Assembly: GCA_950295325.1 (NCBI GenBank)
Contig: OX485806.1
Location: forward strand, 41,044,001 to 41,108,000
Direction of reading: 5' to 3'
Origin: Polytrichum commune
Lineage: Eukaryota; Streptophyta; Polytrichopsida; Polytrichales; Polytrichaceae
Length of the DNA stretch: 64,000 nt
This document shows positions 8,613 through 21,417 of the stretch, in pieces. Below the pieces are notes generated by a model. That model was not told where the DNA came from. It made no database searches and saw only the letters and a list, made by a program, of their open reading frames with translations. How positions within the stretch are numbered: position 1 is the first letter of the stretch; each line of letters starts with the position of its first letter. The translations under genes were made by a program, and so were the position numbers.

Positions 8613-10625
8613 ACAACTTCATGGTCCATGATGTAAATAACCCTTGAAATGCATCGGATCCACCTCCTAAAGTGCTCAAATTTGAAGTGACTTGACCACG
8701 TGATCCTTGTAGTAAATTTAATTCATGATTCCAAACCCTCTAAGTCCAAGGATGCGAGAATTATGAGGATGAAAATATTCTTTGGAAACTAGAATGGATG
8801 GAAAGCAAAACCCTTACAAATGGTCCACTCTTCTTCAAGATCCCATCTCCATGGAACATCAAAAGTCATAGATTTGATCCTATGGCCCCCTTTTAATGGC
8901 TAGATCATCCAAACCAATTTTGAAAGCAAAAGTTAGAGTGGCCCACATCTAATCTTTCAAATATAATCACTATGGGTTGCCATTTGATGTGAGCACTTTA
9001 TGCTCAAAGTTGGAAATAACCGTAGATTGCTCTAATATATTGTTGTCCCTACTCATCACACATACATTTCAGTGTAGTAAAAATGTGACCTTCAACCCTT
9101 TCACGTCTTGTTCGTTGTAATGGAGGAAGAGGAGTGTCAAATGGCGGAAATCACTGTTCCATGTATAAAACTTTGTAACATTGTGGTGGCCTAAATAGCA
9201 TTATTAAACTTCTTATGGGGTCTCCTTTGTTTGAGACGTTAAAATCCATTGCAACAAGAATAATGGACTGATTTCATACACGTTAAGGATGAATTGAGCT
9301 TATCCGGATTATTACTTACTCTCAGTATGCTCAATTGCGTAGGTTGCATGATTAAGAAAAAGGTTTAGGATGCCCAATGTACAATTCATAACACTCGTAT
9401 GGTAATAATAAATTATGCACCTTTGTGAGATATGTCGTGTCATGTCATTACAATTTAACCCATTGAGCCATGAAAGATGTTGGGTCTCAATGTATGATCT
9501 GATATATTATTTATATGGGCCTCATCAAGTTCATGAATCGTATTTTACATATTTATGCATTTGAAACATTATCTTATACATTGTCGTATGTCAAGGAGAA
9601 ATTAAAAATATACTCATTTGTGACAAAAACTGGTCAAAATACAACATATGGATTTGTGTTCAAAGACACTCATCTTGCATATTTGAACTTAAATTTTCAA
9701 TAAGATTAGAGTAACATATATAAACCGATTCAAAATGTGCACTTGGAGAAGAATTAAAAGTTAGATGGGATGCTTGTAACATAATTGACTAAAGTAAAAA
9801 TATGTAGCTCAAATACATGTATTTGTGCATAGAGCAACCTAATCTAGGCCTCTTGGACACTTAAGGGTTAAGACATGGGCGTTTGAAATCACTTGAACTT
9901 TGGTGCAATTTGGTCAAAAAATGTAAGGTGCCAAAAATGGCAGAAATTTGGAAGACATTCATCATCATCTGGGTAACAAAAGAAATGTTTTAAAGGCCAC
10001 TAAAGGAGATTGCATGTTTGAAAATTTGGTTAAGTGGTTCTCATAAGCTTGAATGGAGGTAAGAATCTTGTACAAACCTTGTGGAATATGTATTCATGTT
10101 AAGTTATCATTATGAGAACGAAATTCACTTTGAAAAAAATTCTCTACAGAAAATGAACCTTTTGAAAAGAAGAATTGAAACCGCATTGTGTTCTCCCAGT
10201 CCCAAGTTCGGGGTGAACAACAGTGTTGGATCAGGCCAAGGCTTGCCTTCATTATTAGTGTTCAATTCATCTCATTTTTTTCTCTGAATCAGTCCCAACC
10301 AATTCCTAATAACATCAATGTACAGATCTGTACACACAACCTTTTTATCTTTTTTTTGGGGGGTCCACTTTCGTCGTTGTAAAATTGCCACAACTTCATT
10401 GCTACAATTTTACAAGTTTTTGCGCAATCATCGGAGGAGTCGATCACCTGATAACGTGAGCAGAACGAGGGGAGGAACGGCTTTGAAAGTTAATCATGGA
10501 TGATTGCGAAGAAACGGGCGATGTGTTATTGTACAGTCAAGTTCAGTTACTCTAATTTTGAGGAGAGAGACAACCAGCTTCTTTCTCCAAGAATTTTTTT
10601 TGGTTGAATTTACACCCGGTAATAA
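8613..10625. other. Intergenic stretch, no gene seen
   Basis: This 2-kb AT-rich stretch has no open frame with recognisable content, no tandem array and no clear transposon ends. It separates the retrotransposon from the 3' end of the F-box gene, which reads toward it. Confidence 0.6.
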
Positions 10626-13600
10626 TCAATTGGCCGGGTGGGCGAGAGGTTTGAGGTGCAGGGTGGGGTTGAGTTGCTGGAGGCGGCGCTCGAGAGACCT
10701 TGAAATGCTCATCCCCCAGACGTTGATGGAGTTCAATTTTGGGCAGCCTTCAGCGACCGCCAAAAGGCCGGTTTCCGTCACATGTCGGCAGCACCACAGG
10801 TTGATGCACTGCAATTAATTGACACAAGCATCCAGAATCACAGAAGTCGGGTCAGTGGGGGAAAAACCTTCTTCATTGTGGACATACCAAACAAGCACCA
10901 GGAAGTTACCGAACATGGAAAGTTTTGTATTCAAAACAATCGATTCGCAATCAAAACTCTGGTTTAATTAAAGGATAACTCTACTGTGGACATAACAAAT
11001 TAACATTCTTCAGCTAGGAGGGGGGGGGGGGGGAGGGTTCGGTAAGGCCAGCACCCAACCCCATAGCTTTCAGGATCATCAATAAATTATCTGCATCTAA
11101 ACCTCATCTCAGTCCAAATATGAAATTGGGATGGCAAGCCAAAGCTCTTATTTCAGTATCCACTAAGTACCATCATATGAGTCCTAAGCAATCAACCTGC
11201 GTCGGTGAAAGAAATGTGCAAATCTATCGTTGTGGTAGATTTAAAGATGCATGATAAATTTTCAATGATGCAGGAGAATTTCCCAGAAAGTTCATATGCT
11301 TGTAGTGATCAGAGGGAGAATAAGCAAGGCTTATTTCATTGCTGACTCCACAAGGTGCTAAGTATAGAAAATAACCACTGGATGTTTGCTGAAGAATGTT
11401 ATAACGCACATTAGGTATCCGAGCCTACGGTGGTTGCTTCCATGGAGGTTTTCAGCAGGTTTGACCTCTTACGATGTGCAATAAATTTTGAAAAAAAACC
11501 TAGTCGAATAACAAATCTTGTACGGATCTAACGCCATACAAAATGGCAATTTGTGATGAATTTTCAACTAGGAGATGTTGGTCTGATATTCTTAAGTGGT
11601 TACATAGGTGTGCACAAGCACACCTCTGTGATGTGATTGTGCACAAGCAATTGACACAACCACCCGGAATCACATAGGTTGGATCTAAGGAAGAGACATG
11701 CCTCGTGAATGTCACACACATGAGGTAGAGGAGCTTACTACAATTAATATTAGGAGATTTTTAGGAGATTTGGCTTTTTCTGATGCCCAATAAATCCAGG
11801 AAAAAAAAACCCCAATTGGTTTGCAAATCTGCTATGAATTCAATGCCATAAAGAATAAATCAAGGCGGCATAATGTCAACTTGTGAGCAATTCAAAATTG
11901 ACTGGCGAGCATCTGGAGTCACAGAAAATTAGACTGAAGAATGGATGGAAGCTTGGACCAAATACTCAAACGTTCTGGGGAAGAAAAACGTACTTTTAGA
12001 AGCGGGCAATGTTCTGAAATTGCTAACAGAGACACATCAGTGATGAAGGTTCCACCCACGTTAAAATGCTCCAGTGACTGTGCTCTGCTCACCTGCACAT
12101 GACAAGACAGTGCAAAGAGAGGAACTTGAAGTTGTAAAAATTGCAAGGGGGTGCAGGGTAAGCAGGCCTAATTCGATTACTCATCTTACTCAGACACCTA
12201 TATATGATGAGTGGTGTGTGGTTTGGTCTGGATCTAAGAACTATTGTAGGTTCAATAATCAACTTAATTTGAAGGGAACTATATGCTCATTTTAGAAGAA
12301 AGAGAATCTTTACTGTGACAATGAGTAAGATATTCATACAAGCTCCAAACATTTTGAAGAAAATGGCTAGTCATCAGTCTTGTACTAATTCCGTTTTTCA
12401 TATCCTGGGAGAAGTGGGCTACTTTAAAGAAAGAAAAAGAGGAGCCATTTAAGATCTAAGTATGGATCTAAATACTATTGTACGTTCAATGGTCAACATA
12501 ATTTGAAAGGACCTATGTGGTCATTCAGAAAGAAAGAGAATCCTCCCTTTGAAAATGAATAAGATATTCATACAAGCTCCATACATTTTGAGGAAAATGG
12601 CTGATCGTTATGTTCATAGTGAATATGTTTTTCATGTCCTGGGAGCAGTGGGCTACTTAGAAATAATAGTAGCCATTTAAGATCCGTCTACCTTAATTCT
12701 CAAGAAACGCTTGGAAATGTGAATTTATAACACATCTTAGAAAATGCTTTTCCCATGAAGACTTTTCAGGGTTATGTGCAAGCAGGCCTGAAACTCGAGG
12801 TTTGTCATCAAAGAAACTATAACAGCAGAGGAATGAATGTGAGGGAGAATTGATGATCGAGAATTTTACCAATTGCACCACGCCGTCATCGGTAATTGCT
12901 GTGACGCCCCAAAGAGAGATTGAAGTGAGGTTGGGGCAGGAATTTGCTAGTGAGATTTGAAGCAACCCAGCATCCGTGATACGGCATCCCCATCTCCCAT
13001 TTGATCTGCACCCACACACCCACCCATTTCATTCATTCATTCACCCACCCCAACCAAAACACACCCTGAAGAAAAGAATGGAAAAGAAAGGGAATGCCAC
13101 CATCAACCACAAGAAAATAATTGTGAGTGGTGTTCAGCTGCAAAATTAATTAAATGTCATTGCCAATCCCGTGCACATTTGACAGTGGTCAACATGCGAC
13201 AATCAATCCTTGTCTGATAAATGTATTCACAAATATCAATTCGACACAAAAATCAAGGGTGTTGTATTTTGCGGTGTGGCTTAAACGCAAGGCTGAAGTC
13301 GGGATCCTGTGAAAACTCCAAGGTTAAGTTGCCTAAGGTCGAAATAATGCTTGGATGGACGACCTTCTTAGCATTCGATTTCTGGTGCACCCTACCACTT
13401 GTGGTCCACCCAATCATAGTGGGACACTTGAGTGAACCAGATATTTTCGACCAACTGTATGACAAGCCTAGGCCTTGGGGGAAATTAGGCCTGTACCTAC
13501 CAAGGTACGGTCCACGCCCATTCAAGGTGTTCACCTTCAAATGGAAATTCTCCTGATGTCTGTTTCGGGATTACATATAGATTAAGAGTCACTTGATAAT

Positions 13601-14360
13601 GAAGCACCTCATAGAACTTTATTTGTGGGTTGTTGTGGTGATGGTGTTAAGCAATCAATCCTTGTTTGATACATGATTTTACAAACCATTCGAAGGTTGA
13701 TTTGACACAAAACAATCAAGGGCAACCACAATACCTGATTCCTGTGCATCAGGGGAATCTCAGCCAGTAGAAAGAAATCCTTGGGTTTTATAGCAATCAT
13801 GTGATTTTTGTGAGGGATGTATTGATTTTGCACAGCAGTTGTGTGAAAGTTACTCACATGTTGAATTCAAAAAACATTTGAAGATCAACTCGGTACCAGG
13901 CACAATAAAGTTCTCCTCTACCTCAACGTAAAATTTTGGTAGGGAGTTGGTTGTTTTGCATACACCTTCCATGTTCGGCAAGTTTTCGGTGCCTACTTGA
14001 AGGTAATGTGTAGGTTCATATGAAACACATTCTATATCGGTTCATTCAGTGATGAACATGCCATCAAGAGGTGCTAAAATGGATTTGGCCCTAAATGAAC
14101 CTCATGATATAGGTTGCTTTTTCACTCAAGTTCAAAGACCACTTCCAAACATACACCGCAAGTGCACAAAAGAAATGATTGAATTTGTATGCAAATATGC
14201 CGATAAAAATCCATAGAGGGCCAACTTAATCTCGACAAGAAGTCGCTTTGAGCCGAAGGACAACTCTAATGTGCTTCAGGAGAATCTCGGAAAGTTGAAA
14301 GAAATCATGGGTTTGCAGCATTCATCATAGGAATTTATTTGTGAGTTGGACTTTTGTATG

Positions 14361-14395
<35 letters not shown>

Positions 14396-15230
14396 GGTGG
14401 TAGTTGTGTGTAAGTTAGTTTAACTCACATGTTGAGTTCCTTAAGGCTGGAGGCACCATTGACTAAGCGTGTGACGGCCGCATCGTCGGGTCGCCAGCCT
14501 GCAAAGCTGAGCTTGGTGCGACATGCAAGCGCTTGTCGCATCCCTTCACGCCATCGCTTACTAACCCTGCTTGCCCTGCCTCAAATACAAAAAGCACAAA
14601 TCACTGAGCCCATTAGAGTTATCCATTAATTCAACATGGTTTACTTTTTTGGGGGAAAGAATCAAAGTGAAATAGAAAGGAATGGATCCCCCTTAATGCG
14701 GTTCATGGGAAAGGGAACCACCATCATGGTTGGAGAAAAAAGGAGATAACTCTTACTGATCTTGAGATTAGAAGTCGCCCTTGTAAAGGACCTAACTTCA
14801 AGACGATTTTTTTTTTGGGGAGGAGAGAATCGAAAAAATTAAAAGGAAAGGACCCCTGACTAACCGGTTCATGAGAAAGAGAACCATCATCGTGGTTGAA
14901 GAAAAAGGGAGTGATAACTTTTACTGAATGTGAGATTAGTAGTCACCCTTACAAAGCACCTGCGCATCAAATAGTCACAAATTTGACCTCAACGGGCTGC
15001 CTGATTCCCTGGACTTCCAAGCTCAACATTCTTCATGATTTTACTCCTATGCGCCATTCCCGCGTGAATATTTTCACTTCAAGCTCAAATTCCTCGTAAC
15101 CAAATTGATGTGTACGAATATTGATGTGCAAAATGCTGAGGAGTTAAGGAAGGTTTTTAATTTGTCAGGCTGAGTCACCAATTGATGTGTCACTGTGTAA
15201 TGCCCATCCCCAGAATGCTGAAAACCGATT

Positions 15231-15265
<35 letters not shown>

Positions 15266-15498
15266 CCCATGTCTTCAAGGTTTGTCACCAATTGATATGT
15301 ACAGTCTACTTTTATTTCCTATGCAAGTTAGTTCCGAGGAATTTGAGAGTATTCGAGGAGGAATTGAGAGAGAAACTTAAGAAGCCATATCTTGAGGTTC
15401 TCCTCACAATTAGTCACCAATTGATGTGCCACTGTCTATTTCCAATCCCTCTGCAATCTAGTTCCCAGGAATTTGAGGGTAGGTAAGGAGGACGCGAG

Positions 15499-15550
<52 letters not shown>

Positions 15551-15840
15551 GAGGCCATGTCTTGGAAGGAGTCGAGGCGCAAGAAGCAGTGCATGATGAC
15601 ATCCTCCGGCAACACATCCACATCGGACGACGACACGACGTTACTACTACTACACTCCTTCTCCAAGACATCGAGCAGCAACAATGGATCCTCGGTGGCT
15701 GCTGCTGATGCTTGTGTTTCGAGTTTTTGAGTAAGTTTTTCAAGCACCACTCGGCGCTTGAGGCCCTTGGTGGGGCTCATCGTCACCTGCAGGCTCAGCA
15801 GGGCCGCGGCCGCCGAGTTGGCCATGGTCACCGTCCCCAT
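10626..15840 (-). CDS. F-box/leucine-rich-repeat protein (At5g67140-like), five exons
   Basis: Exons on the minus strand are 15551-15840, 14429-14566, 12870-13005, 11994-12092 and 10626-10808. All joins have GT donors and AG acceptors (first donor GTAAGT inside a GA-repeat border) and keep phase, giving about 281 residues. The N-terminus is alanine-rich and charged. An F-box (LPEDVIMHCFLRLDSFQDMA, then VSKRWREGM) spans exons 1-2. Cysteine-containing LRRs follow: CRITDAGLLQI, AITDDGVVQL, FITDVSLLAIS, HVTETGLLAVA. F-box proteins bind SKP1 and bring substrates to an SCF ubiquitin ligase. From memory the order and spacing match the Arabidopsis RNI-like F-box protein At5g67140. ATG 15825 has a better context (ACCATGG) than 15840. 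No disabling change was seen. Confidence 0.85.
12230..12682. repeat. Tandem duplication inside intron 3 of the F-box gene
   Basis: Two units of roughly 220-240 bp (about 12230-12460 and 12467-12682) share AATAAGATATTCATACAAGC, ACATTTTGA(A/G)GAAAATGGCT and CCTGGGAG(A/C)AGTGGGCTACTT, with many point changes and small indels. The duplication is therefore old. No coding content is seen. Confidence 0.75.
13735..14430. repeat. Tandem duplication in intron 2 of the F-box gene including an exon 2 splice-donor copy
   Basis: The segment at about 13741-13870 is repeated at about 14265-14430. Shared blocks include GTGCxTCAGGxGAATCTC, GAAAGAAATC and, on the minus strand, ACTCAACATGTGAGTTA at the true exon 2 donor versus ATTCAACATGTGAGTAA in the copy. 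Only the last bases of exon 2 and its donor were copied. A short (TA)n run sits at about 14360-14393. Confidence 0.7.
15234..15545. repeat. GA microsatellites flanking the exon 1 donor of the F-box gene
   Basis: Uninterrupted GA runs occur at about 15234-15262 and 15499-15544. The second ends next to the exon 1 splice donor at 15549-15550, so on the transcript the intron begins GTAAGTCTCTCT with a long CT run. The unit ACCAATTGATxTG and flanking text also recur at about 15290 and 15415, showing a local duplication. Confidence 0.8.
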
Positions 15841-15957
15841 CTGGCTCCAGCTCCTGCTCCTGGTGCTCCTCCTCCTCCACCGCAGCAACAACAAAAAGTT
15901 CCTTCCAGAGACAGAGACAGGGAAAAAACAAGTCTCACAGGAGGAGGAAGACCTCAA

Positions 15958-18530
15958 TTTCAGGCTTGCTTGCTTGTCGAATTCATTAAAGCCAATTTGG
16001 CCATGTCCGAGCTTTCGTGGCTCGATTGTCGAATTGGTTGCAGGGAATTGAGCGTTATCTAGGCATGCCCGGACAAATATCCTCGAACAAAATTGTAATC
16101 ACACACCAATTCTGAGATTCGGTGCGCAATTCGCTTCACATAAGTAGTGCAATCAGTGAAATCCCGGGTATGAGGATTTTAGGAGACTTTTAAGAAAGAA
16201 GGAACGAATGAGCGAACGAATCTGCCACGGAATTAATATTAAGCGCAGTGCGGGCCCTGAAGGTGAATGTCAAAAGAGTCAGAAAGAAGCAACGATTCAT
16301 TCAAACTCCGAGAAAAAACCAACCGGTACCATGAAAATCGAGGATGAGTATAATCTTTGCAGAAGCACAGCATTCAGAGAGATATCCTACAAATTCCAAC
16401 AAACCCAATTAACCCAATTAACCCCAGATTCCGGGTGGAATGAAGAGTGCCGGCCCACCTCCAAGAGCAACACTAAACTCAATTCAACTTCTTGAGCTTC
16501 ACGAATTGGCCGGCCATGCAGTACCGGTAAAATGTAAATAAAAAGAAGGGGTGCTGCAAATGTGCATGAATTCGATCCAAAGAAAGAAAGAAAGAAAGAA
16601 AGAGCGAAAATCTGGCGCCCAACAGGCCTGGTCCTCAAGTTTGACGCAAATTTGCTCGAATTCCGGGGATCCCACTGTAGCGAAAGGAAGGGTGAAAATG
16701 TGGGCAAATCCAATTGTGGGGGGGATTAAGTTAAGAGTGGAAAACCTGTCAAGAACAAAAACTCAAGTCAACCTCCTTGAGAGGTTGAAATCTAGTCACG
16801 CACAAGGACATAGAAAAGCCTCAGGAATTGCCCGGCCATGTGAGTTTTAAGTAACAAGAAGGTTAAATTGTGCATAAATTAGTGATTGAATTGTGCATAA
16901 ATTCTGCTTGGTTCTCGAACTCACAGATAGAAAGAGAGACCCCAAAAGAGCGGATCGGCTTGAATAACCAAAAGCCACTTCACAGAAAGAAAAGAAAGAA
17001 AGACCGACCCAAAATCTCCTGGCGCCCAACAGGTCTGCTCCTGAAGGTTGCCACAATTGTTCTTGGATGTGATGCATTGGCTGACCGGCCACTGGCATGC
17101 ACCACCGGTAAGAAATTGGGTTGTTAAATAAAATTACATATAGAAGGGAAGAATCATAATCTGGTCCTCAAATCTTACCCAAATGTGCTCCCAGAAGTGA
17201 AAAATGCGGAGATTCGGTCACAAATCCTGGAATCCAGCAGTGACGCAAATTGTAAGATTGCTTCGAGGATCCTATCCATCCATCACACTTGCTTATTAAT
17301 AGCAGCCGCCGCGATAAGCATGTCGACACGCGACCTTGAAGAACATGGACACATACGATGACAATTCGGTGAAGAATTTGGCAGGAAAAGGAGGAGGAGG
17401 AGGAGGAGAGGAATTTGCTGGGATTTCAAGCATCATGATTCTAATGCAGACTAAAATTTGCTACTCTAAGTAGTCCTAATTCCTCCGAAGATCGTTCAAT
17501 CGATATTTCCCCTTCCGAAAATGCTGAGTCCGAGTCGGGGGGGTAGAAACAATTGTAGGAGCCTGGCCAAAGAACTTTCTGCCTAGCTTCCCACATGCCA
17601 GGAGGGAAGGGAGCGACCCTAAGATTCTCGACGTAAGGACCTTCCAATCAATCCGCAAAATCTGTCACCTACCCAAAAAACTCAAAAAACTCCATCAAAC
17701 AAGGCTGCCGATGACGACACAGAACTTCTAAGTATGGCTTGTAGAGATTCAACTTTACAGACAACCCTGTCAGGAGGCGGAACTTGAAGGTGTGAATGTA
17801 AGTATATTCTTGCCACCACATCATTTTCACGTCGAAAAAGAAACAAGAAAGAAAAAGTTAAGTTGCCCAGCACGATTGAATTGTGGAACAATTGTGTCAC
17901 AAATTAAAGCTGGGTAACTTTTTCCCACCGAATTGAGGTCTGGCGCTTCTGGTAAACTTACTACTTGCAGCATATGTAGCAAAAAAAAATACAAAATGAG
18001 GCAGTAGCTAGTCTCTCTTGATCCGAAATTGCAAAACAAAATCCAGAATTCAGAAGGAAAACAATGAGTCAAATTTGAACCTCAGATTCTAAAAGCTACT
18101 CAGAGTATCTGAATTCGGTGTATTGCATAATTTGATGATACAGTGGTGAACTATGAGGAGTGACTTCGGAGGTAAGCAGATCATTGCGTTGAAGATTAAC
18201 CTTATAGACTTGAGAACTGACTACATGTAGTTAATCATCCAAAAATGGATTAAATTAGGCTATCTCCTTTCAACAGTGTGCAAGCAAACCCGAAGCCAGA
18301 AGGAAAATGGGTTTTACATTAGTGATGATTCTCAATCACATGCCAATCAATCCCTAAGACGAGGTTCTAACATTTATAACACAGAGAATCCTGACATTGG
18401 AGGAACACATAAATTAATGACACAGTCATTGGTGAACTATGAGCGACTTTACATTGGAGGCACGCAAATCATGTTTCGAAGATAAAATCACCTATGTTAA
18501 CCTCATAATAAGTTAGACTTGAGAACTGAC
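15958..18530. other. Duplicated 5' flank upstream of the F-box gene, no gene recognised
   Basis: Several diverged local copies occur: a CTGGCGCCCAACAGGxCTG block at about 16612 and 17021, related CTGGTCCTCAAxTxTxxC text at 16629 and 17161, TTGTGCATAAATT twice near 16868 and 16896, and AGACTTGAGAACTGACTACA at 18207 and 18513 with matching flanks. Short GAAA-rich runs lie near 16573-16605. Open frames on either strand are short and show no domain. The part nearest 15958 may hold the F-box gene promoter. Confidence 0.5.
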
Positions 18531-18535
18531 TACAC

Positions 18536-18900
18536 TAAATATGATATTTAGTGTCACCAATTCTGATTGTCTTGCTCAATACTAATTGTAAACCGCAGTA
18601 TAGTGTCACCAACAGGAAATGTTACCCCAACATTAATTGTCATTCCTTGTAAGTTTTTTGGGGGAATTATAGATTTACCTTGTTACAATTACTGTCACCT
18701 ACCAAGTGATTTTCCATCTAAATTTCAATCATCCATGACGATATTTCATCACAAGTTGCTAACAAGAGAAGGTAGGGTTTTGGCCAATGCTTGAACTCAC
18801 CCATCACCCATGACAGTATTTGTTCACTTATTCATAAGAAGTGTCATCCGAAAAGTTACCATAGCGACATAAAATACCATATGACACTATATATTATATT
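18536..18900 (+). mobile_element. MITE-like element, copy 1
   Basis: About 360 bp start with ATGATATTTAGTGTCACCAA and end with an imperfect inverse, TxGCGACATAAAATACCAT. A second copy lies in inverted orientation at 20822-21188 and a truncated copy at 47306-47398. It has no coding capacity. The superfamily is uncertain because the target duplication is not clear. Confidence 0.65.
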
Positions 18901-19815
18901 TATGCCCCCTCCCCACCTGACTTTAGCTAAGCCTAAAAGTTGGTTCTAAAAACACGGTCTCCACACCATCGAGTCACATTATCTAGTGCTGAGCCTAGTT
19001 GGCAAATGATGTGGCATGGTTTGAAAGTGGAGGTTTTAAGACTCAAGCACTGACTCTTTCATCGGTAACTAGACATGAGGCAAGAATGTAGGACCTTTAA
19101 AAGTGTCGCCTCCTGCCCTTGTGATTGGTTGCTTTTTAATCTTAGCTACGAGGGCACAAGGAGCTCCATTAACAAAAACCGATGGTAAGATAGGTGAGTA
19201 GTAAGGCATTTTGGGGACGGGACACAAACTATCCAACATTCATTGCTTGGTAGATAAAACCATGAACATGTGTGAAAGCTGCTTAACTAAAACCTACTCA
19301 AAAATCTCCAGAGCAAGTTCTTGTAGGTGCATTGGGATAGCCGGATGCCTCCGCTATAACCGAGGGAGCTTTACCCGGGTTTTAGGAAAGACTTTGGTTA
19401 TTTGGTAAAGTCAGGTGGGGGAGAGGGCATTAGTGTACTTCATGTAAGTACATGCTTGCGACTACAGGAACAAGAGCTGTAGTAAGTTAAAAGAAAATCA
19501 TTCTTTTTGTCGCCTGGCAGTTGATGAATGGCTCATGTGTTGCCAGCAAGACAATAAATCGTTTTTGGCCACCTGTGCTGGTCTCTGATTGTGGGCCAAA
19601 GTCCTTGGAACGACAAAAGCTTAAAATAAAGAAAAAAGAAAAAAGAAAAACTTTTTTGCCCTAAACCTGCTGCCACACAAGTGTCATCTTTCGGAGCTCG
19701 AAGTTGAGGGTGTTCTCATCTACGATCGGGGAGAACCGGCAGTTAGTTACAGATGAACCGGTTGAGTTTGAGAAATAACCGGTTGAAGTTCAAGACTCCA
19801 GGAAAATCACTGATC
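18901..19815. other. Intergenic stretch, no gene seen
   Basis: No domain-bearing frame was found in this stretch. It lies inside the loop between the two inverted MITE copies. Confidence 0.5.
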
Positions 19816-20285
19816 ATTTTAGAGGAATTCATAGAACATACCCCAATTCAATAAAGGAAAACCGGGGGATGTCAACATGTAACTGGTTGGGCTTGCAAAC
19901 ACTAGGATCTCAACCGTTTATGCCTAAAAATATCCCCTTTAGAGGAATTTATAGAATATACCCCAATTTAATAAAGGAAAACCGGGGGATGTCAACATGT
20001 AACCGGTTGGGCTTGCAAACACTAGGATCTCAACTGGTTATGCCTAAAAATCTCCCCTTTAGAGGAATTTATAGAATATACCCCAATTTAATAAAGGAAA
20101 ACCGGAGGATGTCAACATGTAACCAGTGATCTCAACCGGTTATGCCTAAAAATCTCCCCTTTAGAGGAATTTATAGAATATACCCCAATCCAATAAAGGA
20201 AAACCGGAGGATGTCAACATGTAACCGGTTGGGCTTGCAAACACTAGGATCTCAACCGGTTATGCCTAAAAATCTTCCCGATCAC
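19815..20285 (+). repeat. 120-bp tandem array, about four units
   Basis: Copies of AGAGGAATT(T/C)ATAGAA begin at 19821, 19941, 20061 and 20163. The period is 120, 120 and 102 bp; the third unit has lost about 18 bp. Units carry AACCGG-type motifs and GGATGTCAACATGTAAC. Because 120 is a multiple of three, one frame remains open through several units (19869-20129), but the resulting repeat peptide matches nothing I know and is probably incidental. Confidence 0.85.
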
Positions 20286-20815
20286 TGGTTCTCATTGGAT
20301 CATATTCTCATGTCATCATCCTTGCAGACATGATGATTGAACCAAGTAAAGCAATCCACTTTCTTGTAAGTTCACCATCGTCAGCTGTTGGAAGCTCGGC
20401 TTGAGATTTGGGATGGCGAATGGCTCCAAGGTTTTGACAAAACCTGGGGCGCTAGGAATTGTTCTTTGTAGGAGGCACAATTTACAGGTTGAGTGGAACT
20501 GGGAAAGGCAGCGTAGTTAGGTTGTCAAGGCCTCTGTCGGGGGCTTGTTTTGGTGGGGTAGGGGTGGTCCTTGGCTTGGTGGGTCCGGTGGGTGGTCCCT
20601 GGTGGGGGTTGGTTGTAGTTACTCTTTACGTGGCGGTGTTTCAAGTCCAAGGAACCCTGCCTCCCCTCAGCATGGGCACGTTTTCTTGGTTTTAATTCTA
20701 TTTTGGCGTTGGTTGTATTGACCTTCTGTCTCCAAAAGAAAAGAAAAAAAGAAAAGAAAAAGGCATGGCGATCACACTCTTGTAAATCCATCGATAACGA
20801 TTGATTTGAACATAT
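20286..20815. other. Spacer between the 120-bp array and the inverted MITE copy
   Basis: There is a G/T-rich segment (20480-20640) without a convincing frame and an A-rich run (20738-20762). No gene is seen. Confidence 0.5.
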
Positions 20816-20821
20816 ATAGAT

Positions 20822-21188
20822 ACTACATGATATTTAGCGTCATGGTATTTAGTGTCCCTATGGTAGCTTTTCGGGTGACACTTCTTATGAATAAGTGGAC
20901 AAATATTGTCATGGACGATGGATGAGTTCATCCATTGGTCAAAACCCCACCTCTTTATTTCCTCAGAAGTTATGATGAAATATTGTCACGGATGATTGAA
21001 GTTTGGAGGAACAATCATCACTTGGTAAATGACAGTAATTGCAACACTGGAACTCTATATCCCCCATAAAACTTACAAGGAATGACAAATAATGCATGTT
21101 GGGTCGAAATCGTTTAGTGTTGGTGACACTATATACCACGGTTCACGATTAGTATTGAGCAAGACCATTAGAATTGGTGACACTAAAG
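20822..21188 (-). mobile_element. MITE-like element, copy 2 (inverted relative to copy 1)
   Basis: The reverse complement matches 18536-18900 through most of its length, including the AGTGTTGGTGACACTATA segment and the TGACACTTCTTATGAATAAGTG segment. It is diverged by many substitutions. With copy 1 it could form a long hairpin about 2.6 kb across. Confidence 0.65.
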
Positions 21189-21417
21189 ATCGCATTATTC
21201 AGTGTTGTTGTTGTTGTAGTAATTTTCAGGGTGGTGATGCCCGTTAATAAAGCGGATCTGAATTGTTGTTGCTGAAGCTTCTACTGAGTGACTTATTGAA
21301 GTGGTATTTGTCAGCTTGGTATTCGACATCATCGGTGGTAGAATGGCTGCTGGCTGTAGTTTGTCTCCACAACCCATATAAGGTAGAGGGTGCTTAAACC
21401 AACACTTTAAGCTACTG

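Noticed and set aside
13221-13556. 111-codon plus-strand frame and a 95-codon minus-strand frame in the same place
   Set aside because: Both lie inside intron 2 of the F-box gene and show no domain; the overlap on both strands suggests chance openness.
14429-14629. 66-codon plus-strand frame
   Set aside because: It is the antisense of exon 2 of the F-box gene.
15712-16062. 116-codon plus-strand frame opposite F-box exon 1
   Set aside because: Proline and alanine-rich antisense of a GC-rich coding exon, without its own domain.
20459-20695. 78-codon plus-strand and 88-codon minus-strand frames in a G/T-rich stretch
   Set aside because: Composition-driven open frames without domains.
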